Source: Acidimicrobiaceae bacterium (GTDB taxonomy: Bacteria; Actinomycetota; Acidimicrobiia; Acidimicrobiales; RAAP-2). From it: a stretch of DNA of 48,976 nucleotides. Under the pieces are notes generated by a model. The model was not told where the DNA came from, searched no databases, and saw only the letters and a list, made by a program, of their open reading frames with translations. Positions 26,271 to 34,640 of the stretch are shown piece after piece. The stretch spans positions 1-48,976 of the forward strand of contig PKXJ01000011.1 in the NCBI GenBank assembly GCA_003132305.1, in the 5' to 3' direction. A program made the translations under genes and the position numbers. Position 1 is the first letter of the stretch; every line of letters starts with the position of its first letter.

Positions 26271-27758
26271 GTGGCCGCAACGAATCCTCCGTCTCGTCGA
26301 GCGCCCGGAGTGCGCAAATCGCCCGGTGCCTCGCGCGCGTCATCGAGCTCGAGAACGCCGGCGCGCGGATCGAAAAATACCTTCGGTCAGGCTAAATCGT
26401 CCTCACCTCGCGCCGATCGCGGCGCTAAGGCGCCGTACGGCGAGAGTTCACGTCGCGGCGATCCTCGCGCGGGTCAGTCTCGATCGCCCTACGAGCGAAG
26501 CGCGAAAGGCGCTGAAGCGCGCCCGGCGTCAAGGGGCGCCTCGAGCACGAAGCGCGCACCCCGGGCGGAGGGGCCGTCACGAGGCCCTCGCGACGCTGCC
26601 GCTCGTCCCTCGAGAGAACCCCGCAGTTATCGAAAGTCGAGTGAGGAGGCCGCACCACGGCGCTCGTCGTCGTCGCGCAGCCCTCGCGACGCTGCCGCTC
26701 GTCCTTCGAGAGAACCCCGCAGTTATCGAAAGTCGAGTGAGGAGGCCGCACCACGGCGTCCATCTTCTCGCGGACCCTCGCCGAGACCGGGCGGAGCAGC
26801 GCGGTACGGAACCGCGCGCACGCCGACGCCCCCCACGCCCGAACAGCGAAAACGCCTAGAGGCCGGCGAGAGGGCGCGTCAAAAAGGCTGGGGGAGCGTA
26901 GCTCGTAAGGGTGCGGTGAACATCAACAGCACCGGTAAAGAACTCGGCGATCCCAAGAGTCGCGGTCGAACACCGGAACCCTTGGCGACGTGGGAGCCAC
27001 TGGAGCGCCCCGTGTCGCGCCCGGCGCCCAGCAAGGCCAAGACCCGCGCCACGTACGCCCTGCCGGGCGACGTCGCCGCGGACGTTCGCAAGGCCTTCAT
27101 TGGCACGGCCTACATGCGCGAGAAGATGGTCAACACGCTGACGCGCGCCGCCGAGGCGTACGACCGTAAGCGCTACGAAGAGGCGTTGCGACTCGGTCGT
27201 GTGGTCGCCGACGCGACCCCGGGCGTCGCGGCGGTCCGCGAACTCACCGGTCTTGGCGCCTACCGAGCCGAACGGTGGGCCATGGCCAAGATTCACCTGC
27301 GTGCGTACTTCACCATCACGGGCGACCCGGAACATCTACCACTCGTGATGGACGCCGATCGGGCCAATCACCGCTATCGAGCGGTGGAAAAGGCGTTCGA
27401 CGAGCTCCAAGAGAGTGAACCAACGGCCGAGGTCCTGGCCGAGGGTCGGATCGTCATGGCCGCCACCTGGGCCGACCAGCGCCGTTACGACGAGGCGATT
27501 GAACTCTTAACGCGCGCGGGCGCGGCGAAGAATCTGCGCAACCCTTCGTATCGCCACGTGCGCCTGTGGTACACGCTCGGCGACGTCTACGACCGTGCCG
27601 GTGACACCACGTCAGCGCGCGAACTCTTTTCGCGCGTGGTGATCGCCGAGCCCGAGGCCTACGACGCCGCGGATCGCCTGGTTGAGCTGGGCGCGACCTT
27701 GCCGCGAAAGAACCGAAAGCGCCGCGTGACACCAACGTCGAAGAAAAAAGTCGACTAA
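26271..27758 (+). CDS. TPR-repeat protein with long basic disordered N-terminus
   Basis: A 495-residue protein in two halves. Residues 1 to about 215 are Arg, Ser, Pro and Ala rich, strongly basic and surely disordered, with an internal duplication (see the repeat entry). After residue 235 it becomes helical, with TPR-like pairs: AAEAYDRKRYEEALRLGRVV, AAVRELTGLGAYRAERWAMA, AATWADQRRYDEAIELLTRA and LGDVYDRAGDTTSARELFSR. The end is again Lys and Arg rich. Basic tails could bind RNA, DNA or acidic polymer; the TPRs suggest protein contact. I recall similar hypothetical proteins in Acidimicrobiia but know no function. It stands alone between the importer and a convergent esterase, whose stop it overlaps. 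Confidence 0.75.
   Translation: MAATNPPSRRAPGVRKSPGASRASSSSRTPARGSKNTFGQAKSSSPRADRGAKAPYGESSRRGDPRAGQSRSPYERSAKGAEARPASRGASSTKRAPRAEGPSRGPRDAAARPSREPRSYRKSSEEAAPRRSSSSRSPRDAAARPSREPRSYRKSSEEAAPRRPSSRGPSPRPGGAARYGTARTPTPPTPEQRKRLEAGERARQKGWGSVARKGAVNINSTGKELGDPKSRGRTPEPLATWEPLERPVSRPAPSKAKTRATYALPGDVAADVRKAFIGTAYMREKMVNTLTRAAEAYDRKRYEEALRLGRVVADATPGVAAVRELTGLGAYRAERWAMAKIHLRAYFTITGDPEHLPLVMDADRANHRYRAVEKAFDELQESEPTAEVLAEGRIVMAATWADQRRYDEAIELLTRAGAAKNLRNPSYRHVRLWYTLGDVYDRAGDTTSARELFSRVVIAEPEAYDAADRLVELGATLPRKNRKRRVTPTSKKKVD
26585..26758 (+). repeat. Two-copy tandem repeat, 96-base period, inside the TPR-protein gene
   Basis: Bases 26585-26662 and 26681-26758 are 78-base copies that differ at one position (26609 C, 26705 T, a silent change in a Pro codon). 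The period of 96 bases keeps the frame and duplicates the 26-residue segment that runs from RDAAARPSREP to SSEEAAPRR. The near identity points to a recent duplication. Confidence 0.92.
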
Positions 27759-28882
27759 CGCATCGCCGCCATCGCCGCGGCGAAGGCGATGGCCGGGCCC
27801 CGGGTGTCGCCTACGAGGCCGATCTGCATCTTGTTCATCATGTACGCGACCGTGAGGCCGAGGTCCTGATCCATGATGACGAACGAACCGCCAAAACCAC
27901 CCCAGTAGCACGTGCGTGGGCCGACGGGAACGTCACTACTCGCCAGTCCGTAGCCCAGTCCAAAACTGACGTTGAAGGCCAGAACTTGATCGACGCCACT
28001 GGTTTGGGCTTGAAAGACGCGATCACCGGTGCTCTCTTTGAAGAAGCGATGCCCCTCGGCGTGTCCGTTGTTCGCGATGATCTGTTGGACGAGCGCGACC
28101 GAGCGGGCGTTGCCGTGACCGTTCGCGGCCGGTATCTCCGCCGCTCGCCACCATCGATGACGCGGAACACTCGCCTCGAGGGCTGGCGCGGTGAGCGTGC
28201 GATAGCGAATCGAATCGGGACCGGCGGCCAAGTGTTCCACTTCCAAAGGTGGGATCACCACACTCACGCGGCCCTCTTCGGACTCGGGAAGTCCGATGAA
28301 GAAGTCCGCATCGAGTACGTCGGCGACCTCGGTTTTGAAGAACTGGCCAATCGTCGTTCCCGTTATTCGACGCACCACCTCTCCAATGAGGTATCCCTGC
28401 GTGAGGGCGTGGTAGCCCGAAAGCGACCGATCGTCCCACCACGGCGTCTGATCGGCCAGGTCCTGCACGCAGAGATCCCAGTTCGCGAGATCCTCCGCAC
28501 CAATATTTCGGCTGAATCCCGAGAGGCCGGCCGCGTGGTTCATAAAGTGGCGGACTTCGACGGCGCTCTTGCCGTGAGCGCCAAACTCGGGCCAGTAGGT
28601 CGTGACGGGGACGTTGAAGTCCAGTTCACCTCGATCGAAGAGCATCAACGCGACGAGAAAGGTCATGGTTTTGGTGGTGGACCATACGTTCACCAGCGTG
28701 TCGCGGTCCCACGCGATGGTCTTGGCGGCGTCGCGGTGGCCGCCCCAAAGATCGCAGACCAACTCACCGTGGTGATAGACCGCGACGGACGCGCCGATAT
28801 CGTCGCCGTTAGTGAGACTGGTTTCGAGGTTTTCTTTCAGGACGTTGAACTTCTCTGTCGTTGTTCCTTGAACGAGCGCCAT
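27755..28882 (-). CDS. Beta-lactamase-fold serine hydrolase (EstB-like esterase)
   Basis: A 375-residue class C beta-lactamase-like hydrolase with no signal peptide, so cytoplasmic. The nucleophile motif SxxK is STTK in VNVWSTTKTMTF; the YxN position is SGYHALTQGYLIGEVV (Tyr with His-Ala following); and the KTG position is replaced by WGGFGGS, as in EstB-type esterases. Such proteins cleave short-chain esters rather than beta-lactams. Physiological substrate unknown. ATG 28882 is preceded by GGGGTGAG directly; the stop overlaps the convergent TPR gene by four bases. Confidence 0.85.
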   Translation of the reverse strand: MALVQGTTTEKFNVLKENLETSLTNGDDIGASVAVYHHGELVCDLWGGHRDAAKTIAWDRDTLVNVWSTTKTMTFLVALMLFDRGELDFNVPVTTYWPEFGAHGKSAVEVRHFMNHAAGLSGFSRNIGAEDLANWDLCVQDLADQTPWWDDRSLSGYHALTQGYLIGEVVRRITGTTIGQFFKTEVADVLDADFFIGLPESEEGRVSVVIPPLEVEHLAAGPDSIRYRTLTAPALEASVPRHRWWRAAEIPAANGHGNARSVALVQQIIANNGHAEGHRFFKESTGDRVFQAQTSGVDQVLAFNVSFGLGYGLASSDVPVGPRTCYWGGFGGSFVIMDQDLGLTVAYMMNKMQIGLVGDTRGPAIAFAAAMAAMR

Positions 28883-29093
28883 CTCACCCCACCCGGTAGC
28901 CGTTAGAAGACTCTAGAACGTCTGGTGTTGACGACGTCACTCCCGTAAGGCCGACCAGCGCGCGGGCCGCGAGACGGCGAGCGAATGAGGAGCGCTAGGC
29001 GGCGCCCAGCTCGTCACTTTATCTACCGAGGAGTAGAGCACTGTGTCCCTGAACGGGCGCGAACGCGCCTAATGAGCGTGCGGTGTCACCTTG

Positions 29094-29099
29094 TAAGAT
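29094..29099 (+). promoter_or_regulatory. Leaderless -10 box of fbaB
   Basis: TAAGAT ends six bases before the ATG, so transcription should start at or next to the start codon. No ribosome site is present. A dyad GGCGCG-AA-CGCGCC at 29056-29069 lies just upstream of the -35 position and could bind a regulator. Confidence 0.6.
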
Positions 29100-29105
29100 T
29101 TGGCG

Positions 29106-30155
29106 ATGGACATTGCCGCACTGTTAGGCGACGAAGCGTCGTCACTGCTTGACCACCACGCCACCGCGTTTCCCAAGGAACTCCTGCACGTGCCGGGACC
29201 GGACTTTCTCGACGACGTGTTCACGTGGAGTGACCGCACTCCGACGGTGCTGCGTAACCTCGGCACGATCTACAACCACGGCCGTCTCGGCGGCACCGGC
29301 TACGTCTCCATCCTCCCCGTGGATCAGGGAATCGAGCACTCCGCTGCGGCCAGTTTTGCGCCCAATCCCGAGTACTTCGACCCCGCACGACTCTGCGACC
29401 TGGCCATCGCTGGCGACTGTAACGCCATCGCCACGACGCTCGGCACGCTCGGTATCGTGTCGCGCCGTTATATTCACCGCATCCCCTTCATCGTCAAGAT
29501 CAACCACAACGATCTCTTGCGCTACCCCAATTCATTCGACCAACAACTGTTCGCTTCGGTACGACAGGCCGCTGATCTTGGTGCCGTCGGCGTGGGGGCG
29601 ACGGTCTACTTTGGCTCGGAGGGATCGATCCACCAGATTGAAGAAGTGCGAGTCGCCTTCGCCGAGGCGCATCGTCTGGGGCTCTTCACGGTGCTGTGGT
29701 GCTACCTACGCAACGACGCCTTTGTCACTGGCGGCGTTGACTATCACCTAAGCGCCGATCTCACGGGTCAGGCCAACCACCTCGGCGTCACCTTGGAAGC
29801 CGACATCATCAAGCAAAAGCAACCCATCAACAACGGCGGCTACAACGCCGTCAAATTCGGAAAAACCGATCCTCGGGTCTACTCTGAACTTACGACCGAC
29901 AATCCCATCGATCTCACTCGCTGGCAGGTCGTGAACTGTTACGCCGGACGGATTGGTCTGATCAACTCCGGCGGTGAGGCCAAGGGCACCGACGATCTGG
30001 CGACCGCCGTGCGCACGGCGGTCATCAACAAGCGAGCCGGGGGTCAGGGACTGATCGTTGGCCGCAAGGCCTTTCAGCGTCCGATCGACGACGGCGCCGC
30101 ACTCGTGCACGCGGTCCAAGACGTCTTTTTGGATCAGTCCATCACCGTCGCGTAG
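29106..30155 (+). CDS. fbaB: Class I fructose-bisphosphate aldolase (FbaB/DhnA type)
   Basis: A 349-residue Schiff-base aldolase that splits fructose 1,6-bisphosphate in glycolysis and forms it in gluconeogenesis. [64 protein letters not shown] and [16 protein letters not shown] followed by [12 protein letters not shown] are, from memory, very close to E. coli FbaB, which also has about 350 residues. The ATG at 29106 matches the family start (DIAxLLG); TTG 29100 two codons upstream is not needed. It is first in a run of housekeeping genes and is leaderless. Confidence 0.95.
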   Translation: MDIAALLGDEASSLLDHHATAFPKELLHVPGPDFLDDVFTWSDRTPTVLRNLGTIYNHGRLGGTGYVSILPVDQGIEHSAAASFAPNPEYFDPARLCDLAIAGDCNAIATTLGTLGIVSRRYIHRIPFIVKINHNDLLRYPNSFDQQLFASVRQAADLGAVGVGATVYFGSEGSIHQIEEVRVAFAEAHRLGLFTVLWCYLRNDAFVTGGVDYHLSADLTGQANHLGVTLEADIIKQKQPINNGGYNAVKFGKTDPRVYSELTTDNPIDLTRWQVVNCYAGRIGLINSGGEAKGTDDLATAVRTAVINKRAGGQGLIVGRKAFQRPIDDGAALVHAVQDVFLDQSITVA

Positions 30156-30158
30156 TAA

Positions 30159-30164
30159 TACGCT
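30159..30164 (+). promoter_or_regulatory. Leaderless -10 box of pgsA
   Basis: TACGCT ends six bases before the GTG start at 30171, in the 15-base gap after fbaB. No ribosome site is seen. Confidence 0.55.
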
Positions 30165-30170
30165 TCATTC

Positions 30171-30782
30171 GTGAATGAGAGCGCCGACGCTGACGCCGGG
30201 TGGTTGACGTGGCCCAACGCCATCACGTTGGTTCGTCTCGCGCTCTTGCCGGTCTTTTTCTGGCTGCTCTTTAGCACCGATCATCGAGCCATCGCGGCGT
30301 GGCTCCTCGGCGCGCTCGGCGCGACGGACTGGATCGACGGCTTCGCTGCTCGAAAGCTGCATCAGGTTTCGAACGTCGGCAAGATCCTCGACCCGACGGC
30401 GGATCGTCTTCTCGTGATCGGGGGACTGCTCGCGGTCGCCGCGGCGGGTGGCGTGCCGTGGTGGTTCGCCCTCGCCACTCTGGCGCGCGAACTGATCGTT
30501 TCGACTCTGACGCTGGGGCTCGCGGCGCTCGGGGCGGCGCGGATCAGCGTCCTTTGGTGGGGGAAGGTATCGACGTTCGCCCTGATGACGACCTTTCCCC
30601 TCTTTTTGTTGACGACGAATCCCCACCACGCGACGCTTCACCCCTGGCAGCACGACGCTCGGATCGCGTGCTGGATCATCGGCGTCATGGGCCTTAGCCT
30701 CTCGTGGCTTGTTCTCCTTGGTTACGTGCGACCCGCTCTGACCGCGCTTCGCGCCGGGCGCCAGGGCCGGCGAATCTTGTAA
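30171..30782 (+). CDS. pgsA: CDP-alcohol phosphatidyltransferase (PgsA-like)
   Basis: A 203-residue membrane enzyme of phospholipid synthesis, joining CDP-diacylglycerol to glycerol 3-phosphate or a related alcohol. The catalytic signature DGx2ARx8Gx3Dx3D is complete in WIDGFAARKLHQVSNVGKIL followed by DPTAD. About five hydrophobic helices. NAITLVRLALLPVF at the N-terminus is typical. Placement before gcvH matches the mycobacterial Rv1822 (pgsA2) locus. Whether the product is phosphatidylglycerol phosphate or another lipid cannot be fixed. Confidence 0.9.
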   Translation: MNESADADAGWLTWPNAITLVRLALLPVFFWLLFSTDHRAIAAWLLGALGATDWIDGFAARKLHQVSNVGKILDPTADRLLVIGGLLAVAAAGGVPWWFALATLARELIVSTLTLGLAALGAARISVLWWGKVSTFALMTTFPLFLLTTNPHHATLHPWQHDARIACWIIGVMGLSLSWLVLLGYVRPALTALRAGRQGRRIL

Positions 30783-30785
30783 GTT
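30780..30785 (+). promoter_or_regulatory. Leaderless -10 box of gcvH
   Basis: TAAGTT overlaps the pgsA stop codon and ends seven bases before the gcvH ATG. This gives gcvH its own start site despite the 10-base gap after pgsA. Confidence 0.55.
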
Positions 30786-30792
30786 GGCTCGC

Positions 30793-31173
30793 ATGCAGAT
30801 ACCGAGTGAACTTCGTTACTCCAGTGACCACGAGTGGGCTAAGAGCGAGGGCGACGTCGTGCGCGTGGGCATCACGGATTACGCCCAAGACGCGCTCGGT
30901 GACGTGGTGTTCGTGGACCCGCCCAAGGTTGGCGCCGCCGTGAGTAAGGGTGGCGTGCTTGGCGAAGTGGAGTCTACGAAGTCGGTCTCCGAGATTTACG
31001 CGCCGGTCGGCGGGACCGTGTCGGCGGTGAACGAGGCGCTGAGCACTTCACCGGAGTTCGTCAACAGTGATCCCTACGGCACCGGCTGGATCTGTGAGAT
31101 TACGACGACTTCGAGCGCTGACTTTGAGGCGCTTCTGGACGCGTCGGGATACGAAGCGTTGACCACAAGTTAG
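30793..31173 (+). CDS. gcvH: Glycine cleavage system H protein
   Basis: A 126-residue lipoyl carrier that shuttles the aminomethyl group among GcvP, GcvT and lipoamide dehydrogenase. YSSDHEWAKSEGDVVRVGIT and GVLGEVESTKSVSEIYAPVG hold the family motif; the lipoylated lysine is Lys63. Length is normal. ATG 30793 (MQIPSELRYS) is chosen over TTG 30784 because of the -10 box and family start. Its partners gcvT and gcvP are 9 kb downstream, the same split as in mycobacteria. Confidence 0.96.
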   Translation: MQIPSELRYSSDHEWAKSEGDVVRVGITDYAQDALGDVVFVDPPKVGAAVSKGGVLGEVESTKSVSEIYAPVGGTVSAVNEALSTSPEFVNSDPYGTGWICEITTTSSADFEALLDASGYEALTTS

Positions 31174-31175
31174 CC

Positions 31176-31205
31176 CTGACGGCGATTTCGAAAGTTCACT
31201 AGTGT
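31176..31205 (+). promoter_or_regulatory. Leaderless promoter of the FHA gene
   Basis: TAGTGT at 31200-31205 ends six bases before the GTG at 31212. CTGACG at 31176-31181, with an 18-base spacer, is a fair -35 box. Confidence 0.6.
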
Positions 31206-31211
31206 GAGTCT

Positions 31212-31676
31212 GTGAACTGCCGTCGCTGTGGAGAGATACTCAACGCCAACGCGAACTTTTGCTGGTCGTGTGGTGCACCACAACATGAGGCCACTTCTCC
31301 CGAGACGATTGCCGTACCGGTCGTCAGCACACCCGACGCGATGCACCCCGACGCGAATCGGGGACCGCTCGGTGAACACCGCGATGAGTTAGTGATCGCC
31401 GCGGGACCGCAAGCGGGCATGAGAATTGAACTGACGAACGACGTCACGACGACCGGGCGACACGAGGCGAGCGATCTCTTGCTGGACGACGTCTCGGTTT
31501 CACGTCACCACGCCGTTTTTACGCGCACCTCGAGCGGTCGGGTGACGCTGCGCGATCTGAACTCACTGAATGGCACCTACGTCAACGGAAAACGGGTCGA
31601 AGAAACGACCCTGCACTCCGCCGACGAGGTCCAAATTGGCAAATTCAAACTGGTGTTTTGGGAGGCGACACGATGA
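31212..31676 (+). CDS. Zinc-ribbon FHA-domain protein (GarA/OdhI-related)
   Basis: A 154-residue protein. Residues 3-20 form a zinc ribbon (Cys3, Cys6, Cys17, Cys20), a linker holds SPETIAVPVV with Thr32, and residues 60-150 form an FHA domain with TTGRHEASDLLLDDVSVSRH and LNSLNGTYVNGKRV (phosphothreonine-binding Arg, Ser and Asn). GarA and OdhI have the same FHA domain and an ETTxVF motif that is phosphorylated by Ser/Thr kinases; they control 2-oxoglutarate dehydrogenase and glutamate metabolism. The position between gcvH and a MerR gene is the same as garA (Rv1827). Here only one Thr is present and the ribbon is extra, so the regulation may differ. It overlaps the next gene by four bases. 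Confidence 0.88.
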   Translation: MNCRRCGEILNANANFCWSCGAPQHEATSPETIAVPVVSTPDAMHPDANRGPLGEHRDELVIAAGPQAGMRIELTNDVTTTGRHEASDLLLDDVSVSRHHAVFTRTSSGRVTLRDLNSLNGTYVNGKRVEETTLHSADEVQIGKFKLVFWEATR

Positions 31677-32452
31677 GCGTCAATCAGGGCTTCATGCGCA
31701 TCGGCGAAGTACACTCGCAGCTTCGAAAACTCTTTCCCGAGGTGGAGCTTTCGAAGATCCGTTACTACGAAGATAAGGGCCTAGTGCAACCGAGTCGGAG
31801 CCGCAAGGGTTATCGGCTCTACTGCGAACGCGACGTTGAGTGTTTGCGCGAAGCGATTCGCCTGGCTCAAGAGGAGTTCGTGCCACTGCGCGTGGTACGG
31901 CTTCGACTGATTGAACAAGGTTTGCTCGCCCCACCACACGTGACGCCGAGTACTCGTCAGATCGCTCGTGAGACGGCTCCAAGCGTCGTGTCGGTTCCGG
32001 CACCACTGGCACCTTCGCGGCCAACGCTCAGCGTGGTCACCGATCCCGACGGTGAGATCGCCGCTCCCGTGAAGGAGTACTTCACGACGAATGAGCTTCT
32101 CGCCACCACCGGTCTTCAACCCGAAGAGTTCAATCAGCTTCAAGCAATGGGTCTCGTGAGTCCCGTTGTCTTCGAAGGCGAGACGATGTACAGCGCACTC
32201 GACGTGCGCGTGGCGGCGCACGCACGCGCTCTCCTTACTCGTGGCGTGGACGCGCGGGTCCTGGGGTCGTTACGCCGCGTCGCGGAACGCGAAATGGGCG
32301 TCGTCGACGATTTGACGTCTCCGTTACGACGAGGTGGAAATGGGGTTTCTCGAGAACAAGCCATCGCCATCACCGCCGACGTCGCACGAGAAGTCGCGGC
32401 ACTTCGCAACGTTCTCGTTGAGCGCGAGTTGTTGGAGTACTTGCGCGACTAG
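31673..32452 (+). CDS. MerR-family regulator with two HTH domains (Rv1828-like)
   Basis: A 259-residue regulator. The first winged-helix MerR domain is MRIGEVHSQLRKLFPEVELS then KIRYYEDKGLVQPSRSRKGYRLY; a Pro-rich linker follows; a second, degenerate domain begins at YFTTNELLATTGLQPEEFNQ and continues LQAMGLVSPVVF. This two-domain build and the place directly after the FHA gene match Rv1828 of Mycobacterium. Target genes unknown. ATG 31673 has GGGAGG seven bases upstream and overlaps the FHA stop (ATGA), so the two proteins are coupled. Confidence 0.88.
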   Translation: MSVNQGFMRIGEVHSQLRKLFPEVELSKIRYYEDKGLVQPSRSRKGYRLYCERDVECLREAIRLAQEEFVPLRVVRLRLIEQGLLAPPHVTPSTRQIARETAPSVVSVPAPLAPSRPTLSVVTDPDGEIAAPVKEYFTTNELLATTGLQPEEFNQLQAMGLVSPVVFEGETMYSALDVRVAAHARALLTRGVDARVLGSLRRVAEREMGVVDDLTSPLRRGGNGVSREQAIAITADVAREVAALRNVLVERELLEYLRD

Positions 32453-32478
32453 ACGACTACGCGTGGGGTCGTCGGGTC

Positions 32479-32484
32479 TAGGCT
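32479..32484 (+). promoter_or_regulatory. Leaderless -10 box of the bifunctional nuclease gene
   Basis: TAGGCT ends six bases before the ATG at 32491. No ribosome site lies between them. Confidence 0.6.
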
Positions 32485-32490
32485 GGCAGC

Positions 32491-33009
32491 ATGATTGAGG
32501 TGGTTCTCCGCGCCGTTCGGGTTGACGTGGGCACGTCGACGCCGCTGCTGCTCCTCGAAGAGGTCGGTGGCGAACGAGTGTTGCCAATCTTCATCGGCGC
32601 GCCCGAAGCCGCGGCCATCGCGTACGCGCTGCAGGGAGTCAAGTCACCCCGCCCGATGTCGCACGACCTGCTCGGTCACGTCGTGAGCGCACTTGGCGCG
32701 AAGCTCTTCGCCGTCGAGATCACTGAACTCGCCGACAACACGTTTTTCGCGAGTCTTCGACTCGTTCGTAGTGGCGAGGAGATCACCGTCAGTGCTCGAC
32801 CGAGTGACGCGGTGGCGCTCGCACTTCGCGTGGGCGCGCCGATTCTCGTCAGCGACGATCTCATGGCCGCGGAGGGCAAAGTGATGCAGTTGGCCTACGA
32901 CGAGGACGACGAAGAGTACGTCGAACTCGACACCCCGGACGAGGCCGACCTGGTGGCGCAGCTGCGCGAGTTCCTCGACCAAGTGCGTCCCGAGGACTTT
33001 GGCACGTGA
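32491..33009 (+). CDS. Bifunctional nuclease family protein (DUF151, Rv1829-like)
   Basis: A 172-residue protein. TPLLLLEEVGGERVLPIFIG, APEAAAIAYALQG, RPMSHDLLGHVVSALGA and SARPSDAVALALRVGAPI are the DUF151/BFN signatures. Plant members have DNase and RNase activity; bacterial roles are not settled. An acidic stretch (YDEDDEEYVELD) follows the domain. Its order after the Rv1828-like MerR gene matches Rv1829. It overlaps the next gene by four bases. Confidence 0.9.
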   Translation: MIEVVLRAVRVDVGTSTPLLLLEEVGGERVLPIFIGAPEAAAIAYALQGVKSPRPMSHDLLGHVVSALGAKLFAVEITELADNTFFASLRLVRSGEEITVSARPSDAVALALRVGAPILVSDDLMAAEGKVMQLAYDEDDEEYVELDTPDEADLVAQLREFLDQVRPEDFGT

Positions 33010-33587
33010 GGCGAGGGCTCATTTCGGTGGCCATCTTCGTCGCTTTCGTCGCCATTTACACGCTGAGCCGTCACGTCGCGGGCACCAACACGACGACGAC
33101 GAGTACGTCAACGACCTCGACGTCGACGACGAGCACCACGCTCGCCAGCACGGCGTGCCAAGCGAGCGATTTTTCCGGCGCCTACAACGAAGGTGAAGGC
33201 GCGGCCGGTACGATCTACGCGAGCGTGACCCTGACGAAATCGACGGCGGGTTCGTGCACCCTCAGGGGCTGGCCGCTCATCACCCTGCAAGATCGGCTCG
33301 GCGCCGTGTTGACCTCGAAGCTCATCGACGTGCCGTCGGCGAGCAACCAATTCCAGTTCCTGGCCACGCAGGCGAACGCCGCGCCCACGACGCTTACGCT
33401 TCACCAAAATGGAACCACCACGTTCTCACTGGCGTACTCCGACGTCCAAACGGGGGCGACGGCCTGTGAGAGCGCCGTCACGCTGAGCGTCCAGTTCGTC
33501 GCCAACGGCGCCGCGGTTGCCGTAACCCCGCAGTACGCGGTCCAGCCCTGTAACGGCGGCCAGCTCTTGGTGAGTCCCTTCTACTAA
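33006..33587 (+). CDS. Membrane-anchored or secreted DUF4232-like protein
   Basis: A 193-residue protein. A single hydrophobic helix (SVAIFVAFVAIYTL) after a short basic start, then a Thr/Ser linker made almost only of T and S at about residues 27-46, then a beta-rich domain with CTLRGWPLITLQD, FSLAYSDVQTG and a final pair of cysteines (TACESAV, QPCNGGQL) likely forming disulfides outside the cell. The pattern fits DUF4232, common in actinobacterial secreted proteins of unknown function. GTG 33006 overlaps the nuclease stop (GTGA). Confidence 0.75.
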   Translation: MRRGLISVAIFVAFVAIYTLSRHVAGTNTTTTSTSTTSTSTTSTTLASTACQASDFSGAYNEGEGAAGTIYASVTLTKSTAGSCTLRGWPLITLQDRLGAVLTSKLIDVPSASNQFQFLATQANAAPTTLTLHQNGTTTFSLAYSDVQTGATACESAVTLSVQFVANGAAVAVTPQYAVQPCNGGQLLVSPFY

Positions 33588-33597
33588 ATCGCTTCAG

Positions 33598-34584
33598 CTA
33601 CTCGTCGTCGAGTTTCACGACGATCCGGCCCCGCGTGGCGCCCGCTCGCACGTCGTCGAGCGCCTCGGGCAGTTCGTCGAGTCCAATCACGCGATCCACT
33701 AGCACGCCAAAGTCCACGAGTGGCGCGATGTCGCCGAGGGCCCGCCAGACACGCTGGCGTGTCAACGGTGTCGCCTCGACCGCGTCGACGCCCAAGAGCG
33801 CTACGCCACGGGTAATGAAGGGGTAGAGCGTCGTCGAAAGATCGGCGCTCGCCACGAGTCCACTGGCCGCGACGGCCGCGCCGTAGCGAAGCGATCGCAG
33901 TATCTCCTTGAGCGTCGCGCCACCAACGCAGTCGATGGCGCCGTCCCAGAGTTCGCTGGCGAGAACGCGTTCGGGTCGGTCAGCGATCTCCTGACGAGAG
34001 ATGACGCGAGACGCCCCTCGCTCCAAGAGCCAGCGCGACTCGTCGGGCGATCCGGTCGATGCGATCGGCTGGTATCCCTTGAGCGCGAGATACGTCACGG
34101 CCTGCGATCCGACGCCACCCGTAGCGCCCGTGACGAGAACCTGCGCCCCTCGTTCGAGTCCTCGATCCTCGAGGGCTAAGACGCTCGCCATGGCGGCGAA
34201 GCCGGCGGTGCCAATGACCATCGCGTCGTAGGTCGACAGCGACGACGGTAAGGGCGAGATGTAGCGCGCCGGCGCGTAGACGTGCGACGCAAAACCGCCG
34301 TCACGACCAACCCCGAGCGATCCACCGTGTACGGCGACGCGGTCACCTCGAGCCAGTTCCGGGTTGCGCGATCTCTCAACGATTCCCGCCGCGTCGACAC
34401 CACCCACGAGCGAGCTGACTCGGCGAACTTGACTCGGTGCACGAGCGACCATCGCGTCTTTGTAGTTCACTCCGGAGAAGTTGACCTTGACGAGGACGTC
34501 GCTCTCGTCACGAGCGACGGCCGTGGTTTCACCGACTTCACACCAGAGTTGGCCGTCGATTTCACTGACCACGAACGCTTTCAT
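33598..34584 (-). CDS. Medium-chain quinone/acryloyl-CoA reductase (AcuI/YhdH-like)
   Basis: A 328-residue zinc-free MDR-family oxidoreductase. VNFSGVNYKDAMVA near the N-terminus, GVDAAGIVERS, the NADPH motif VLVTGATGGVGSQAVTYLAL and LALKGYQPIASTGSPDE are typical of AcuI/YhdH, which reduce acryloyl-CoA to propionyl-CoA or act on small enones. Exact substrate not known. ATG 34584 is chosen over TTG 34587 because a -10 box ends six bases upstream. Confidence 0.85.
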   Translation of the reverse strand: MKAFVVSEIDGQLWCEVGETTAVARDESDVLVKVNFSGVNYKDAMVARAPSQVRRVSSLVGGVDAAGIVERSRNPELARGDRVAVHGGSLGVGRDGGFASHVYAPARYISPLPSSLSTYDAMVIGTAGFAAMASVLALEDRGLERGAQVLVTGATGGVGSQAVTYLALKGYQPIASTGSPDESRWLLERGASRVISRQEIADRPERVLASELWDGAIDCVGGATLKEILRSLRYGAAVAASGLVASADLSTTLYPFITRGVALLGVDAVEATPLTRQRVWRALGDIAPLVDFGVLVDRVIGLDELPEALDDVRAGATRGRIVVKLDDE

Positions 34585-34590
34585 CAATCC

Positions 34591-34596
34591 AGGTTA
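34591..34596 (-). promoter_or_regulatory. Leaderless -10 box of the AcuI-like gene
   Basis: Read on the minus strand, TAACCT ends six bases before the ATG at 34584. The divergent hydrolase promoter lies about 30 bases away. Confidence 0.55.
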
Positions 34597-34627
34597 CGCA
34601 ACACCGCGCAACGCGCGCTTGAGGCCA

Positions 34628-34633
34628 TACCAT
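34628..34633 (+). promoter_or_regulatory. Leaderless -10 box of the alpha/beta hydrolase gene
   Basis: TACCAT ends seven bases before the GTG at 34641. Confidence 0.5.
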
Positions 34634-34640
34634 TCCCAAG

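Noticed and set aside
28883-29093. Looked for a tRNA or small RNA in the gap before fbaB
   Set aside because: No cloverleaf or conserved TPsiC sequence; only a short GC dyad near the promoter.
33085-33140. ACG/TCG-rich run that looked like a microsatellite
   Set aside because: It encodes the Thr/Ser linker of an exported protein; codon bias explains it.
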